DNA of 40,586 nt from an uncultured Collinsella sp. (GTDB lineage Bacteria > Actinomycetota > Coriobacteriia > Coriobacteriales > Coriobacteriaceae): NCBI GenBank assembly GCA_905209455.1, contig CAJLTA010000019.1, forward strand, positions 1 to 40,586. The letters run 5' to 3'. Of the stretch, positions 24,051 to 33,349 are shown one piece after another; within the stretch, counting starts at the first letter, position 1; each line of letters begins with the position of its first letter. The position numbers and the translations under genes are program-made. The notes below the pieces were generated by a model. The model was not told the DNA's origin. It did not search any database and saw only the letters and a program-made list of their open reading frames with translations.

Positions 24051-27000
24051 ATGGCGAACACCCAGAACTATATTAACCACCTGCTGCAGAACACCGGCAT
24101 TACGCCGGCATGCAGCGAAGAAGAGCGCTTGGCTGCCGAGGATATCGCTCAGATCTTCCGCAACCACGGCTTTGACCCCGAGGTTCAGGAGTTCAATGCC
24201 CCGGCGCCCAGTAGGTTGGCATTTGCCGTTACCGGTATTCTTGCGTTTGCCGGCGCCCTGCTGATGGGCATCGGCGGCGGTATCGGCTTGGTCGGCACCT
24301 TGCTGGCCATTGTCGGCGCCGTTCTTTACGTGCTCGAGCGCACGGGCCACCCCGTGGTTTCGCGCCTGGGCAAGACGGGCGTGAGCCAAAATGTCATCGC
24401 CTACCACAAGGCCTCGGGCCCGCTCGCGTCTCCGCGCAACCGCCCGGTGGTCGTTGTCGCACACTACGACTCTCCCCGTGCTGAGCTGCTCGCCCGCGAG
24501 CCCTATGCTTCGTATCGTGCGCTCATCGCCAAGCTGTTGCCCGTTGCCACGGTTGCCCCTGCTGCCGTTGCCATCCTGCGTATCCTGCCGCTCCCCGGCG
24601 CGCTCAAGGTTCTGCTGTGGATTGTCGCGATCCTCGCTTCCCTCGTTGCACTTGCCAACGCGGCAAACATCATCTCTAACCGCCACATTCTTCCCTATAC
24701 GTCCGGCGCGGTGTGCAACAAGTCTTCTGTCGCCGCTATGCTCGGTGTCATGGACAACGTTGCTCCCTTCCAGGGCGAGAACGAGTTTCCCGACGATGTT
24801 CCGTTCGATACCTATTTTGGGGAGCAGAAACGTCGTGCCGAGGAAATGGCGCGCGCGGCGGCGGAGTATGCCGCGGCCCAGCAGCAAAACGACTACGGCA
24901 ACACCATCGAGTACGAAGAGCCTACCTACGCCGAGGACGAGTTCGGTCAGCCGATTGCTCCCGACGCTCAAACCGAGCCCGAACAGGGCGAGGCTTTTGA
25001 CGAGCAGATCGAGGGCTTTGAGGGTGCGTCTGCCGACGAGACGCTGATCGGCGCCATCGTGCCCGAGAATCAGAATCAGGCTGCCCAGGCCGAAGAGTTC
25101 AATGACGAGGTTCCCGCTGCTGAGCCGGCGGAGGAGCCTGCCGCGGCCGAGCCCGAGCCCAAGCTCTATCGCAACGCCGCCGGCAACATCCGCTTTGGTT
25201 CGGATGCCATCCGTGCGCTCGGAATGCTTCCCGAGTCCTGCACGCTCGATTACGAGGAGGGCGAGGAGCCGACGTTTGAGCCCGAGCCTGCGCCCGTTGT
25301 CACTGCGGATGATGAGTCTGCCGCGGTTACCGCTGCCGTTGCCGAGCCCGAGGCGGTGTCTGCGATCGATCCCGCGGCAGGACTGGACATTTTGGCTCCC
25401 GCCGCGCCGGCGCAAGACGTTGCGGACGAGTCTGACGACGATTACGTTGAACAGCCGAGGCGCGTGTCTTACGAGAGCGATACTGATTTCTCTGCCGAGA
25501 TTCCCGCGGCAACGCCCCATGCCGATATTGCATCCGCGTTCTCTTCGATTGGCGCCAGCGCTTCCAGCTTCTTTAAGGGTGCGCTTGCAAAGGGCAGGAA
25601 ATTTGTCGACGATTTCGAGGAGAAGCGCGCTGCCGCACGCGAGGCTGCCGAGCAGGAGGCTATCGCTCAGCAGCAGGCAGCCGAGGCGTCACGTGAGCGC
25701 GCGGCGCAAGAGTTTGAGCAGAACGAGGCTATGCAGTCCGGGCCCGTCGACGCTGCCGAAGCTACGACGTCCTCTGAGTCCCAGCAACCGACGTCAGCGG
25801 ATGTTGTTGAGGCAACAACGTCTTTCGAGGCTCAGCAGCACGTCGATAGCACCATGTCGTTTGATGCCGCGCAGTTCGATTCCACGATAACGTTTGAAAA
25901 GCAAGGCACCGCAATTGCCGAGCCCCTTCCTGTTTCCGATGAGCAGGGCGACGCGGCAGACGATGACGAGCCCATTGATGCTGCCGAGGACGAGTCCGTC
26001 GAGGCCAACTCTGACGAAGAGCAATACGCGGCAGCCGATCAAGGTGATTCGACCGAGGTCGAGCAGGAGGAAGTGCCTGCGGTTTCCGAGACTCCCGAGA
26101 CGGATGAGTCGAGGCCTTACTCCACGCAGATTTTCACCATGCCGACCCCGAGTGGTTCCGGTGCCACGGTTGCCAATGTCGCTCCCACCCAGGACGAAAC
26201 GGTCGATTCCCTTATGGCCCAGATTTCCTCCCAGGCATCGCCGCGTCCGCAGATGAATGTTCCCGATCCGGCGTCGGCACCGTCGCCTGCACCTTCCTCG
26301 TCTCCGCTGGCTTCGGTCCCCGATCCGTCGCTGCCGTCTATGAAGCAGGCAAACGTTGCGTCTCGCACGTCGCTGTTCGACCTTCCCGATCCCTCTGCCC
26401 AGGTCAACGACCCCTTTGCTACTGCCCAGGGTCCCGAACCCACATCGGCACCCGTTGCGCCTTCTATGCCCGTTGCGTCGGGCGCGCAGCCGATCGAGAC
26501 CATTTCGGCTCCCGCCCCGGCGGCACCCAAGTCTCGCAAACGCGGCCTGGGTGGCCTGTTCGGTCGTAAAAGGAAAAACGAGCAGGACAGCATGAGTGAT
26601 TGGCTGGGCGTCGAAGACGATTACGATGCCAAGAAGTCCGGTCGCGGTATCGGTTCGTGGGATAACTTCGAGGACGATAACGATGGCTGGAAGGGCGGCG
26701 CTACGTCTTCCGATGGCGCTTCTTCCGAAGATATGCTCTCGGCTGTCGCCTCTATGGGCGATGATGAGCTGCTCGGTCACGATATCTGGTTTGTGGCAAC
26801 GGGCGCCTCGGATTGTGATGGCGCCGGCATGAAGGCCTTCTTGGCTTCGCATCGCGATAAGCTCCGCGGCGTATTCTTCATCAATCTTGAATCCGTCGGC
26901 GCCGGTAGGCTTTCGGTGGTGACGGTCGAGGGCGAACAGCAGCTGCTCAAGGGCGATCGCCGCATCATGAACCTGGTCAGCAAGGTGTGCAAGTCGTTCC

Positions 27001-27209
27001 ATGTCGATTGTGGCGCGCTCGAGATGCCCTATGCCAAGACCGATGCCTATGCCGCGCTCGAGGCGAGCCGCCGAGCCCTCACCATCGCCGGCGTGGACGG
27101 CACGCGTCTGGCTTGCGCTCGTACCGAGGACGACCTGCCCCACAATGTCAACCCGACGAACATTGCCACGGTATCCGAGGTCGTGACCGAGGTTATCCGC
27201 CGTTCGTAG
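24051..27209 (+). CDS. Membrane M28-peptidase-like protein with huge disordered insert
   Basis: A 1052-residue protein. The first 235 residues carry two hydrophobic regions (about 55-93 and 163-205) around an M28-type strand VVVVAHYDSPRAE with His138 and Asp140. The M28 fold resumes at about residue 905 (DIWFVATGASDCDG, INLESVGAGRLSV, DDLPHNVNPTN). Between them lie about 670 residues rich in Glu, Asp, Ala, Pro and Ser, including a likely coiled coil (EEKRAAAREAAEQEAIAQQQ) and a basic patch (RKRGLGGLFGRKRKNEQ). Where active M28 enzymes have GAxDNxSG, this one has GAVCNKSS, and the catalytic Glu-Glu pair is Ser920-Asp921. Activity is therefore doubtful. The ATG at 24051 has GGAG 5 bases upstream; the open frame extends further upstream without a ribosome site. 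Confidence 0.75.
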   Translation: MANTQNYINHLLQNTGITPACSEEERLAAEDIAQIFRNHGFDPEVQEFNAPAPSRLAFAVTGILAFAGALLMGIGGGIGLVGTLLAIVGAVLYVLERTGHPVVSRLGKTGVSQNVIAYHKASGPLASPRNRPVVVVAHYDSPRAELLAREPYASYRALIAKLLPVATVAPAAVAILRILPLPGALKVLLWIVAILASLVALANAANIISNRHILPYTSGAVCNKSSVAAMLGVMDNVAPFQGENEFPDDVPFDTYFGEQKRRAEEMARAAAEYAAAQQQNDYGNTIEYEEPTYAEDEFGQPIAPDAQTEPEQGEAFDEQIEGFEGASADETLIGAIVPENQNQAAQAEEFNDEVPAAEPAEEPAAAEPEPKLYRNAAGNIRFGSDAIRALGMLPESCTLDYEEGEEPTFEPEPAPVVTADDESAAVTAAVAEPEAVSAIDPAAGLDILAPAAPAQDVADESDDDYVEQPRRVSYESDTDFSAEIPAATPHADIASAFSSIGASASSFFKGALAKGRKFVDDFEEKRAAAREAAEQEAIAQQQAAEASRERAAQEFEQNEAMQSGPVDAAEATTSSESQQPTSADVVEATTSFEAQQHVDSTMSFDAAQFDSTITFEKQGTAIAEPLPVSDEQGDAADDDEPIDAAEDESVEANSDEEQYAAADQGDSTEVEQEEVPAVSETPETDESRPYSTQIFTMPTPSGSGATVANVAPTQDETVDSLMAQISSQASPRPQMNVPDPASAPSPAPSSSPLASVPDPSLPSMKQANVASRTSLFDLPDPSAQVNDPFATAQGPEPTSAPVAPSMPVASGAQPIETISAPAPAAPKSRKRGLGGLFGRKRKNEQDSMSDWLGVEDDYDAKKSGRGIGSWDNFEDDNDGWKGGATSSDGASSEDMLSAVASMGDDELLGHDIWFVATGASDCDGAGMKAFLASHRDKLRGVFFINLESVGAGRLSVVTVEGEQQLLKGDRRIMNLVSKVCKSFHVDCGALEMPYAKTDAYAALEASRRALTIAGVDGTRLACARTEDDLPHNVNPTNIATVSEVVTEVIRRS

Positions 27210-27230
27210 ACGGAGCTCTAAGGAGTCAAC

Positions 27231-27449
27231 GTGTTTTCGTATATTAAGCGCCATTGGCCTGTCTACGTGATTTTGACCTTGATTGCCATTGCGTTAGGAT
27301 TTGGGGCTGCCTACATCGTGGGTGCAAAGGGCTCGACCCCCGCCTCCGCAATCAGCGAAGAGGTGGAGCAAGAACAGAGTACGGGTGCCGATGGGATTCC
27401 TGAGTCCGAGCAGGCAATCGTTGATGGTGGATCTTCGTCTGCAGAGTAG
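27231..27449 (+). CDS. Small single-pass membrane protein
   Basis: A 72-residue protein with a short basic N-terminus (FSYIKRHW), one membrane helix (about 10-31, VYVILTLIAIALGFGAAYIV) and a Glu/Ser-rich tail predicted to be outside or disordered. The GTG at 27231 is preceded by AAGGAG. It follows the M28-like gene by 21 bases, so the two probably form an operon. No family recognised. Confidence 0.7.
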   Translation: MFSYIKRHWPVYVILTLIAIALGFGAAYIVGAKGSTPASAISEEVEQEQSTGADGIPESEQAIVDGGSSSAE

Positions 27450-27470
27450 ATACGGCGATTTACATGATTG

Positions 27471-27505
27471 AAAGCGGGCGAGCCAGGGGACTGGCTCCGC
27501 TTTTT
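27471..27505. terminator. Terminator between converging genes
   Basis: The stem combines AAAGCGG with CCGCTTT and GAGCCAG with CTGGCTC around a short loop. It is followed by TTTTT on the plus strand and preceded by an A run that gives T residues on the minus strand, so it could serve both the small membrane gene and the adhesin gene. Confidence 0.75.
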
Positions 27506-27512
27506 CATCGCG

Positions 27513-30500
27513 CTAGCGCTTCTTTGGGGTCGACCTAAGGCGAGCGAACCATAGGGCTGCGGCACCCGAGGTCAGGAGCGCGGTGATGCAAGCGGCGATG
27601 GGAGCTGATCCTGTTGCCGGTAGGTCCTGCGGTAGGGTACAGCGTTGAATGACACGGTCCTCGTCATGTGACTCAAGTTTATCGCCGCCGCCGTTGCGGC
27701 AAAGATCGACGCGTGCGCTGTTGGTGAGTGCGGTTTGGGGCGTATAAGCCGACGTCGCCTGCATGTGCACGATTGCGCCCCGAGCGTCTGTGCCAAGGAT
27801 TGCTTTGGCATCGTCAAGGTCGTCGTGCTCATCTTTGAGATCATCGCGGGTCCAAGAATCCGCATCGCTTCGAGTCGTAAAGTCGGCGGCTACCGCACCG
27901 TATTCAATGCGAATGCCCGTTACGACGGTATTGGACGCAAGGTCGAGTTCTTTCGCCTCGAGTGTGGTGGATTCCGTGGTCGAGACATCCGCCTTCCAGA
28001 GGTGCCAGCCGTCGTAATCGACGAGGCGGCAATCCTCACCCAGACTTTCCCTTACTTCGTCGGACTCAAGCCAAGGATTTTCGTGCCCATCGTCAAGTGT
28101 CGCGTTTGCCGGCTCATCGACGTCTGTCGAGTCCAACGGCGTCGTGCGATACCACACGTTGCACAGACCATTGAGGTCGCCGATGGCGACGGGGGTTTCG
28201 ATTGAGACGAATCTCGCCGTATCGTCCTCGGCACACTCAAGATCATCGGTAATTGTAAACTCATCAACCCAGGTAGTTGAATCGTTTCGAGCGTCGATGG
28301 TATAGGAGAAAAGCCCATCCGTATTGGTTTGCATCGCGGCACGGTTTTTACCATCGCCGTTAGCCAACAGGCCCTTTTCGATAGGTTGGACAAGTTCCTG
28401 ACGCTTGTCGACCTGCCCCTTGATCTCGATGGGCGCATCCTTCATCGCGACGGATTGGACTTCTCCCGTATCCTTTATTTCAAACGTTATCTCCTTGGCA
28501 AGGTCATAGGTCCGCGGAGACATCATTTCGCGCAACGAGTAGGTGCCGGGTGCAAGATGTTCGACGCGGTGTGGCTTGTCGGATGAGGTCCAGGAGTCTA
28601 TTTCGGTTTTATCGGGACCATATAAGGTGAGCCGTGCGCCTTCTACTTCCTGCTCACCGCTTGCATCGACCTTGGAGATATCAACCTTGGTGTAATCGTC
28701 GGATACGTTAAGCCGTGCTTCTACAACGGGTGTTTTCTGGTCGGCATAAGTAAGGTCGACAATATGGGTTGTCTGATCGAGCAAGAAGCCTGCCGGCGCT
28801 TGAGTCTCGACAACCTCGTAGCGTGCGGTGCCAGATCCCAGTGGGAGGTTGTCCGCGCGTGCTTCTCCAGTTTCATCCGTCGTGACGGTAGCGACAGCCT
28901 CACCGTCGAGTGCGGCAATGCTACCGTCGGGGCGCACGATATCACCCGAGGCACGGATCTCAAAGATGGCGCCCGCGAGGCTGCTGCCGTCTACGGCATC
29001 GGTTTTAACGATCCTGATATTTCCGGTCGCGGCGTGGTCATAATACGAGGCGATTGCAACGGGCGTTAGGTTCATGTCGGCGGGTATGTTTACCTCGATT
29101 TCTTCGCCGACAAGATAGGGCTCTTTGGCCGAGGTTTCGCGTACATAATAGGTGCCCGGCACGAGCGATTCGGGCAGTGTGACGGTCCCGGTCGCGTCAG
29201 TCGTAAAGGTGTCCATTACGTTATGTGCTGGATACCAGCAAGTTTGTGAGACAGGTTCGTGATTGCTGTCGAGGAGTTGGAAGGTGAATCCGGCTAGGGG
29301 AACAGAAGCGCCTGTTTGGGCATCGCGTTTTACAATCTGGAGATGCGTCGACAGAGCGTGGTTGTCCACGATATATTGAAGCTCGGCGCCGTCGGAAATC
29401 TGATTTGCCCCGACGGTCCATTCCCCTGCACGTTTAAAACCCTCGGGGACGGTTTCCGGAACCTCGCGAACCGTGTAGCCGGCACGGTCGTATGGGACGG
29501 CTCCGTGGACACCGGCGGGTCGCTTGCCTGTGCCGAACCATGCTTCGGGCTGATCTTCGGTGGAGGCAAAGCCATAGATGTTTGTGGTCAGTGTGCCAAC
29601 AACCTGCTGAGAGCTGTTGCTGACAACCTCAAAGACAACACCACCCGCCGGCTGCTCCAGGCCGGATTGGTCGCTATTGCCGTAATCCTTGAATTTGGAA
29701 ATCTCAAGGTTAAACGCAATGGGGATATCGGAAACGCGAGATTCGATCTCGACCACGCCTGAATCGCCGAGCTGGTCGGCTCCAACGGTATAGGTCCAGC
29801 TGTCGTTGGATGGCAGGTAGCCCTCGGGGGCTTTTGATTCGTAGATGGTAAAGGTTCCTAAGGGGACATCGGCGAGGGTGGCCCGACCGCTTTCGTCGGT
29901 CGTGAGGATTTGTGCCCATCCAGGGGTTGATTGCGACACACACGTGAACTCTGCTCCTGCGAGCGAAGCTCCCACCTGGTGGCCGGCATTCGTCGCGGCA
30001 TCGAGTTTTACGATACGCAGGTTGATGGTGCCGGGCTGTTCATCAATGGCGACCCGCCCGCCGTCATTCCCCGTGGTAAAGGCAATACGATCGTGGCGGG
30101 GGACATAGCCGGCCGGCGCCTTCGTTTCAACTAGGTAGTATGCCGTGTTGGGCAGAAGTGTTGCTTGCGCTCGACCGTTGCTGTCCATCTTGATGGTGCC
30201 GACACGCGCGCCGCTGGCGCTCTCAAAAATATCGAATGTTGCCCCGGTAAACTGATAGGTATTGTTTCCGCTGGTAATAACGGTGTTAGCAGACTGCTTT
30301 TGGAAGGAAACAGACACCGCCGGCAGTACATAGAGCATGTCTTGACGTTTGCTGCCGCCCGATACGGCCCCTAGATAGCGTCGCGCGCGGTGCGGAGCGG
30401 CTTTGATGCTTCCTGATTTTGCGCTGTCGTGGAGCCACCGCGCAGCCGCCACGACTTCATTGTCGGCGGTAAAGTGTCCGCTCTTGGTTTTACCCTGAGC

Positions 30501-30944
30501 GGTCGTGTAGGAGTAGGTGCCGTCGACATGGGTAGTGCCGTTGAGCATCCATACGGCAAGCTGGGTGGCGGCGCGGGCGCGATCGGGTGAAAGATGGTAA
30601 CCGCCAAACGACGTGGTGGTGGGATATCCGTGACAAACGATTGCCGCGAACTCGTCGTCGAGCCACACCCAGCCTTGATCAAAGTTGAGCCATGGGCCGC
30701 CCGGCTTGGTGGGGCCGGGGCGCTCCTGGTTCATGCAGTAGGCAATTGAGGCGTCTTGAGCTTCATACTTGCCGATGAAGAAGGGCCCACAATCATCGCT
30801 AATAGTGCGGAAGCCGAGCTGGTCGTAGCCATCGACGGCAAATGCGGCTCCCGGTGCCAGGCAGCCGAAAAGCAGGAAGAGGAGCAGGAGCAGCGGACCT
30901 GTTGCGATTGCGCTGTGGACAGAGTGCGTGGGTGCGTTGGACAT
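27513..30944 (-). CDS. Sortase-anchored thioester adhesin with SpaA/Cna-B-like repeats
   Basis: A 1143-residue surface protein. A Sec signal peptide (about 1-36, ending AAFA) is followed by a thioester domain: Cys70 (IAYCMNQ) and Gln128 in the TQxA motif (ATQLAVWM) are the pair that form the internal thioester used to bond covalently to host proteins. At least five or six prealbumin-like SpaA/Cna-B repeats follow, recognisable by ETKAPAGY, ESKAPEGY, ETQAPAGF and the like, many probably closed by Lys-Asn isopeptide bonds. A larger domain spans about 800-1080. The C-terminus is LPATG (1108-1112), a hydrophobic helix and a basic tail, the signal for sortase. No sortase lies in this window. The ATG is preceded by GGAG. 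Likely a host-attachment or fimbrial-tip protein. Confidence 0.9.
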   Translation of the reverse strand: MSNAPTHSVHSAIATGPLLLLLFLLFGCLAPGAAFAVDGYDQLGFRTISDDCGPFFIGKYEAQDASIAYCMNQERPGPTKPGGPWLNFDQGWVWLDDEFAAIVCHGYPTTTSFGGYHLSPDRARAATQLAVWMLNGTTHVDGTYSYTTAQGKTKSGHFTADNEVVAAARWLHDSAKSGSIKAAPHRARRYLGAVSGGSKRQDMLYVLPAVSVSFQKQSANTVITSGNNTYQFTGATFDIFESASGARVGTIKMDSNGRAQATLLPNTAYYLVETKAPAGYVPRHDRIAFTTGNDGGRVAIDEQPGTINLRIVKLDAATNAGHQVGASLAGAEFTCVSQSTPGWAQILTTDESGRATLADVPLGTFTIYESKAPEGYLPSNDSWTYTVGADQLGDSGVVEIESRVSDIPIAFNLEISKFKDYGNSDQSGLEQPAGGVVFEVVSNSSQQVVGTLTTNIYGFASTEDQPEAWFGTGKRPAGVHGAVPYDRAGYTVREVPETVPEGFKRAGEWTVGANQISDGAELQYIVDNHALSTHLQIVKRDAQTGASVPLAGFTFQLLDSNHEPVSQTCWYPAHNVMDTFTTDATGTVTLPESLVPGTYYVRETSAKEPYLVGEEIEVNIPADMNLTPVAIASYYDHAATGNIRIVKTDAVDGSSLAGAIFEIRASGDIVRPDGSIAALDGEAVATVTTDETGEARADNLPLGSGTARYEVVETQAPAGFLLDQTTHIVDLTYADQKTPVVEARLNVSDDYTKVDISKVDASGEQEVEGARLTLYGPDKTEIDSWTSSDKPHRVEHLAPGTYSLREMMSPRTYDLAKEITFEIKDTGEVQSVAMKDAPIEIKGQVDKRQELVQPIEKGLLANGDGKNRAAMQTNTDGLFSYTIDARNDSTTWVDEFTITDDLECAEDDTARFVSIETPVAIGDLNGLCNVWYRTTPLDSTDVDEPANATLDDGHENPWLESDEVRESLGEDCRLVDYDGWHLWKADVSTTESTTLEAKELDLASNTVVTGIRIEYGAVAADFTTRSDADSWTRDDLKDEHDDLDDAKAILGTDARGAIVHMQATSAYTPQTALTNSARVDLCRNGGGDKLESHDEDRVIQRCTLPQDLPATGSAPIAACITALLTSGAAALWFARLRSTPKKR

Positions 30945-31198
30945 GGCTGCTCCTTATCCCTCGTGCGCCGCACGGGGAGGCCGCGGCGCTTGGGATGAGG
31001 CTACCGCCATGGTTCATGCGGGTAAGTACCAGAAGCTGACCAAAAGCTTGCCCGATTTCTGACAAATCGAGCTCAAATACAACAATCAGATAAAAATGCA
31101 GGTAGAAGATGGTAAGAAAAGAAAGACAAAGGTCCTCATCTCCACAATTGGCGCGGTTTTCAAACGATTCTCCACAGCTAAAACAAGCATCGACACCC

Positions 31199-31228
31199 TT
31201 GTATCGAACAAGACAACCGCGTTATACT
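31199..31228 (+). promoter_or_regulatory. Promoter of tRNA-Gly
   Basis: TTGTAT (31199-31204), an 18-base spacer, then TATACT (31223-31228), ending 13 bases before the tRNA. Confidence 0.6.
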
Positions 31229-31241
31229 AGCCAACACACAA

Positions 31242-31316
31242 GCGGGCATCGCCAAGTGGTAAGGCATCAGCTTCCCAAGCTGACACTCGCGGGTTCGAGT
31301 CCCGTTGCCCGCTCCA
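31242..31316 (+). tRNA. tRNA-Gly (anticodon CCC)
   Basis: A complete cloverleaf with acceptor GCGGGCA/TGCCCGC. The anticodon stem TCAGC/GCTGA holds the loop TTCCCAA, giving anticodon CCC for GGG codons. The T-arm is CGGGTTCGAGTCCCG, and CCA is encoded at 31314-31316. Confidence 0.95.
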
Positions 31317-31329
31317 GTTAAGAGCACAA

Positions 31330-31360
31330 GCACGGCACCATCACGGTGCCGTGCTTTTTT
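31330..31360 (+). terminator. Terminator of tRNA-Gly
   Basis: GCACGGCACC (31330-31339) pairs with GGTGCCGTGC (31345-31354), followed by six T residues. Confidence 0.9.
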
Positions 31361-31368
31361 CAATAAAG

Positions 31369-31515
31369 TGCCGGGACTCGAACCCGACAGGGTGCGAGCG
31401 TTAAGCAAACGCGAAGCGTTTGTAGCGAGCAGGCGAAGGCGCCGACAGGCGCCTGAAGCCGGTGCAGATTTGCGAAGCAAATACGCGGATGTCCCCATGG
31501 CCGCTCTTGCGGCAA
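31369..31515 (+). repeat. tRNA-associated hairpin element, copy 1
   Basis: Directly behind the tRNA-Gly terminator. It begins with CGGGACTCGAACCCG (31372-31386), an inverted copy of the tRNA-Gly T-arm. Three short hairpins follow: CAAACGC-GAA-GCGTTTG (31406-31422), AGGCGCC-GACA-GGCGCCT (31437-31454) and ATTTGC-GAA-GCAAAT (31468-31482). The same order of T-arm-like piece and three hairpins, with changed but still paired stems, occurs behind tRNA-Lys. No gene is seen here, and purB follows at 31611. Confidence 0.7.
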
Positions 31516-31610
31516 AATGTTAGGTTAATGCCTGCTGCCCATACTTGCACCTGCGCACGGTACAATGGTTGGGTTACGACCAACGTGCCAATAACCAAAA
31601 AGGAGCCGCT

Positions 31611-32957
31611 ATGATCGATCGCTATACCCGCCCGGAGATGGGACACATTTTCTCCCTCGAGAACAAGTACGCCATTTGGCAGGAAATCGAGGTTCTGGCC
31701 TGCGAGGCCCAGGCGGAGCTCGGCAAGATCGGTATTTCCAAAGACGAGGCCCAGTGGATCCGCGACCATGCCAACTTTGAGAAGGCGAAGGTCGATGAGA
31801 TCGAGGAAGTCACGCGCCACGACGTCATTGCCTTCCTGACCAACATGAAGGAGTACATCGATGCCGATGTTCCCGAGGGCGACCCCAAGCCCAGCCGCTG
31901 GGTTCACTATGGCATGACCAGCTCCGATCTGGGCGACACGGCCCTGTGCTACCAGCTCACCCAGGCCTGCGACCTGATCATCGAGGACGTCAAGAAACTC
32001 GGCGAGATTTGCAAGCGCCGTGCCTTCGAGGAGCGCAACACGCTCTGCGCCGGACGTACTCATGGCATCCATGCCGAGCCGATGACCTTTGGCATGAAGT
32101 TTGGCTCTTGGGCTTGGGAGCTCAAGCGCGATCTGGACCGTCTTGAGGATGCCCGCAAGAACGTTGCCTTTGGTGCCATCTCGGGCGCTGTCGGCACGTA
32201 CAGCTCCATCGAGCCGTTTGTCGAGGAATATGTCTGCGAGCACCTGGGCCTGGTTCACGACCCGCTGTCCACGCAGGTTATTAGCCGCGATCATCACGCC
32301 TACCTCGCCGGCGTTCTTGCCACCACCGCGGCCACTTGTGAGCGCATCGCTACCGAGGTTCGCAATCTGCAGAAGACCGATACACTCGAGGCCGAGGAGC
32401 CGTTCCGTAAGGGTCAAAAGGGCAGCTCCGCCATGCCGCACAAGCGCAACCCCATCACCATGGAGAAGGTCTGCGGCCTGTCGCGCGTCGTGAAGGCCAA
32501 CGCGCAGGTTGCCTTCGACAACGTCGCCCTGTGGCACGAGCGTGACATTTCGCACTCCTCTGCCGAGCGCGTCGCCCAGGCCGATAGCTTCATCGCGCTC
32601 GACCACATGTTCCAGTGCCTCATCCGCGTTATCGACGGCCTGCAGCTGTATCCCGCTCGCATGATGGCCAACCTCAATAAGACCCGCGGCCTCATCTTCT
32701 CCTCCAAGGTGCTGCTCGCCCTCGTCGACACGGGCATCACCCGCGAGGACGCGTACGCCATTGTGCAGGAGAACGCCATGGCAACCTGGCACGAGGTACA
32801 GGATTGTGTCTCCGGCCCCACCTTTAAGGAACGTCTCGAGGCCGACCCGCGCTGCACCGTCAGCCAGGAGAAGCTCGACGAGATTTTTGATCCGTGGGAC
32901 TTCCTCACCCGTATCGACACAGTCTTTGATCGTCTGGAGCAGCTGAGCTTCGAGTAG
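31611..32957 (+). CDS. purB: Adenylosuccinate lyase
   Basis: PurB cleaves SAICAR to AICAR and adenylosuccinate to AMP in purine synthesis. The 448-residue protein has the superfamily signature SSAMPHKRNPITMEKV on the flexible loop, carrying the catalytic serine. The substrate-binding segments TSSDLGDTA and GRTHGIHAEPMTFG contain the conserved histidine. The ATG at 31611 follows AAAAAGGAG at good spacing; an in-frame TTG 22 codons upstream lies before this site and is rejected. It stands alone, without other pur genes next to it; purC lies 4 kb downstream. Confidence 0.96.
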   Translation: MIDRYTRPEMGHIFSLENKYAIWQEIEVLACEAQAELGKIGISKDEAQWIRDHANFEKAKVDEIEEVTRHDVIAFLTNMKEYIDADVPEGDPKPSRWVHYGMTSSDLGDTALCYQLTQACDLIIEDVKKLGEICKRRAFEERNTLCAGRTHGIHAEPMTFGMKFGSWAWELKRDLDRLEDARKNVAFGAISGAVGTYSSIEPFVEEYVCEHLGLVHDPLSTQVISRDHHAYLAGVLATTAATCERIATEVRNLQKTDTLEAEEPFRKGQKGSSAMPHKRNPITMEKVCGLSRVVKANAQVAFDNVALWHERDISHSSAERVAQADSFIALDHMFQCLIRVIDGLQLYPARMMANLNKTRGLIFSSKVLLALVDTGITREDAYAIVQENAMATWHEVQDCVSGPTFKERLEADPRCTVSQEKLDEIFDPWDFLTRIDTVFDRLEQLSFE

Positions 32958-32984
32958 GTTCGGGCATAACGTTAGCTTTTTAGG

Positions 32985-33022
32985 GCGCTTTGCTGGTAAT
33001 GTGTGTTGCCGGCAAAGCGCCT
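32985..33022 (+). terminator. Possible weak terminator after purB
   Basis: GGCGCTTTGC (32985-32994) pairs with GCAAAGCGCC (33013-33022). There is no clear T-run, so it may be an attenuator, a processing hairpin or a factor-assisted terminator. Confidence 0.4.
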
Positions 33023-33085
33023 CGTTGCATTTAGGGAAAGACGGGGATAATAGTCGTCTCGAATAACATTCTGAGAGGGGATCGC

Positions 33086-33349
33086 ATGATTTCGTTTGAT
33101 TACAAGCCTCAGGGCGTGTGTGCTCGCAATATTCACCTTGACCTTTCCGATGACGGCAACAAGGTGATGGGCGTTGAGTTTACCGGCGGCTGCGATGGTA
33201 ACCTCAAGGCCATCTCCAGGCTGGTCGAGGGTGCTCCTGCCGATCGCGTAATCGAGGTTCTCGCCGGTAATACCTGCGGTATGAAAAAGACCTCCTGCGC
33301 CGACCAGCTTACGCGCGCTATCGAGGCCGCTCGCGCCGAGATCGCCTAA
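33086..33349 (+). CDS. TSCPD-domain protein (TIGR03905-like)
   Basis: An 87-residue protein with the TSCPD-type fold: GVCARNIHLDL, EFTGGCDGNLKAISRLVEG and NTCGMKKTSCADQL. Four cysteines (12, 36, 64, 71) are placed as in the family and could bind metal. Related domains occur at the C-terminus of vitamin B12-dependent ribonucleotide reductase, but stand-alone members have no settled function. The ATG follows GAGAGGGG. Its stop overlaps the next start (TAATG). Confidence 0.85.
   Translation: MISFDYKPQGVCARNIHLDLSDDGNKVMGVEFTGGCDGNLKAISRLVEGAPADRVIEVLAGNTCGMKKTSCADQLTRAIEAARAEIA

Noticed and set aside
24000..27254. Long minus-strand frames opposite the M28-like gene
   Set aside because: Arg/Gly-rich shadows of the Glu/Ala/Pro-rich coding sequence; the plus-strand frame has a ribosome site and M28 motifs.
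30945..31198. Riboswitch in the leader of the adhesin gene
   Set aside because: The leader has a GC-rich hairpin near the ribosome site, but no conserved core of a known riboswitch class was recognised.
31178..31498. 106-residue minus-strand frame across tRNA-Gly
   Set aside because: It reads through the tRNA, the terminator and the hairpin element and shows no protein family.
31545..31566. TTGCAC and TACAAT before purB as a promoter
   Set aside because: TACAAT is a good -10, but TTGCAC is only 10 bases away and no -35 box was seen at normal distance.
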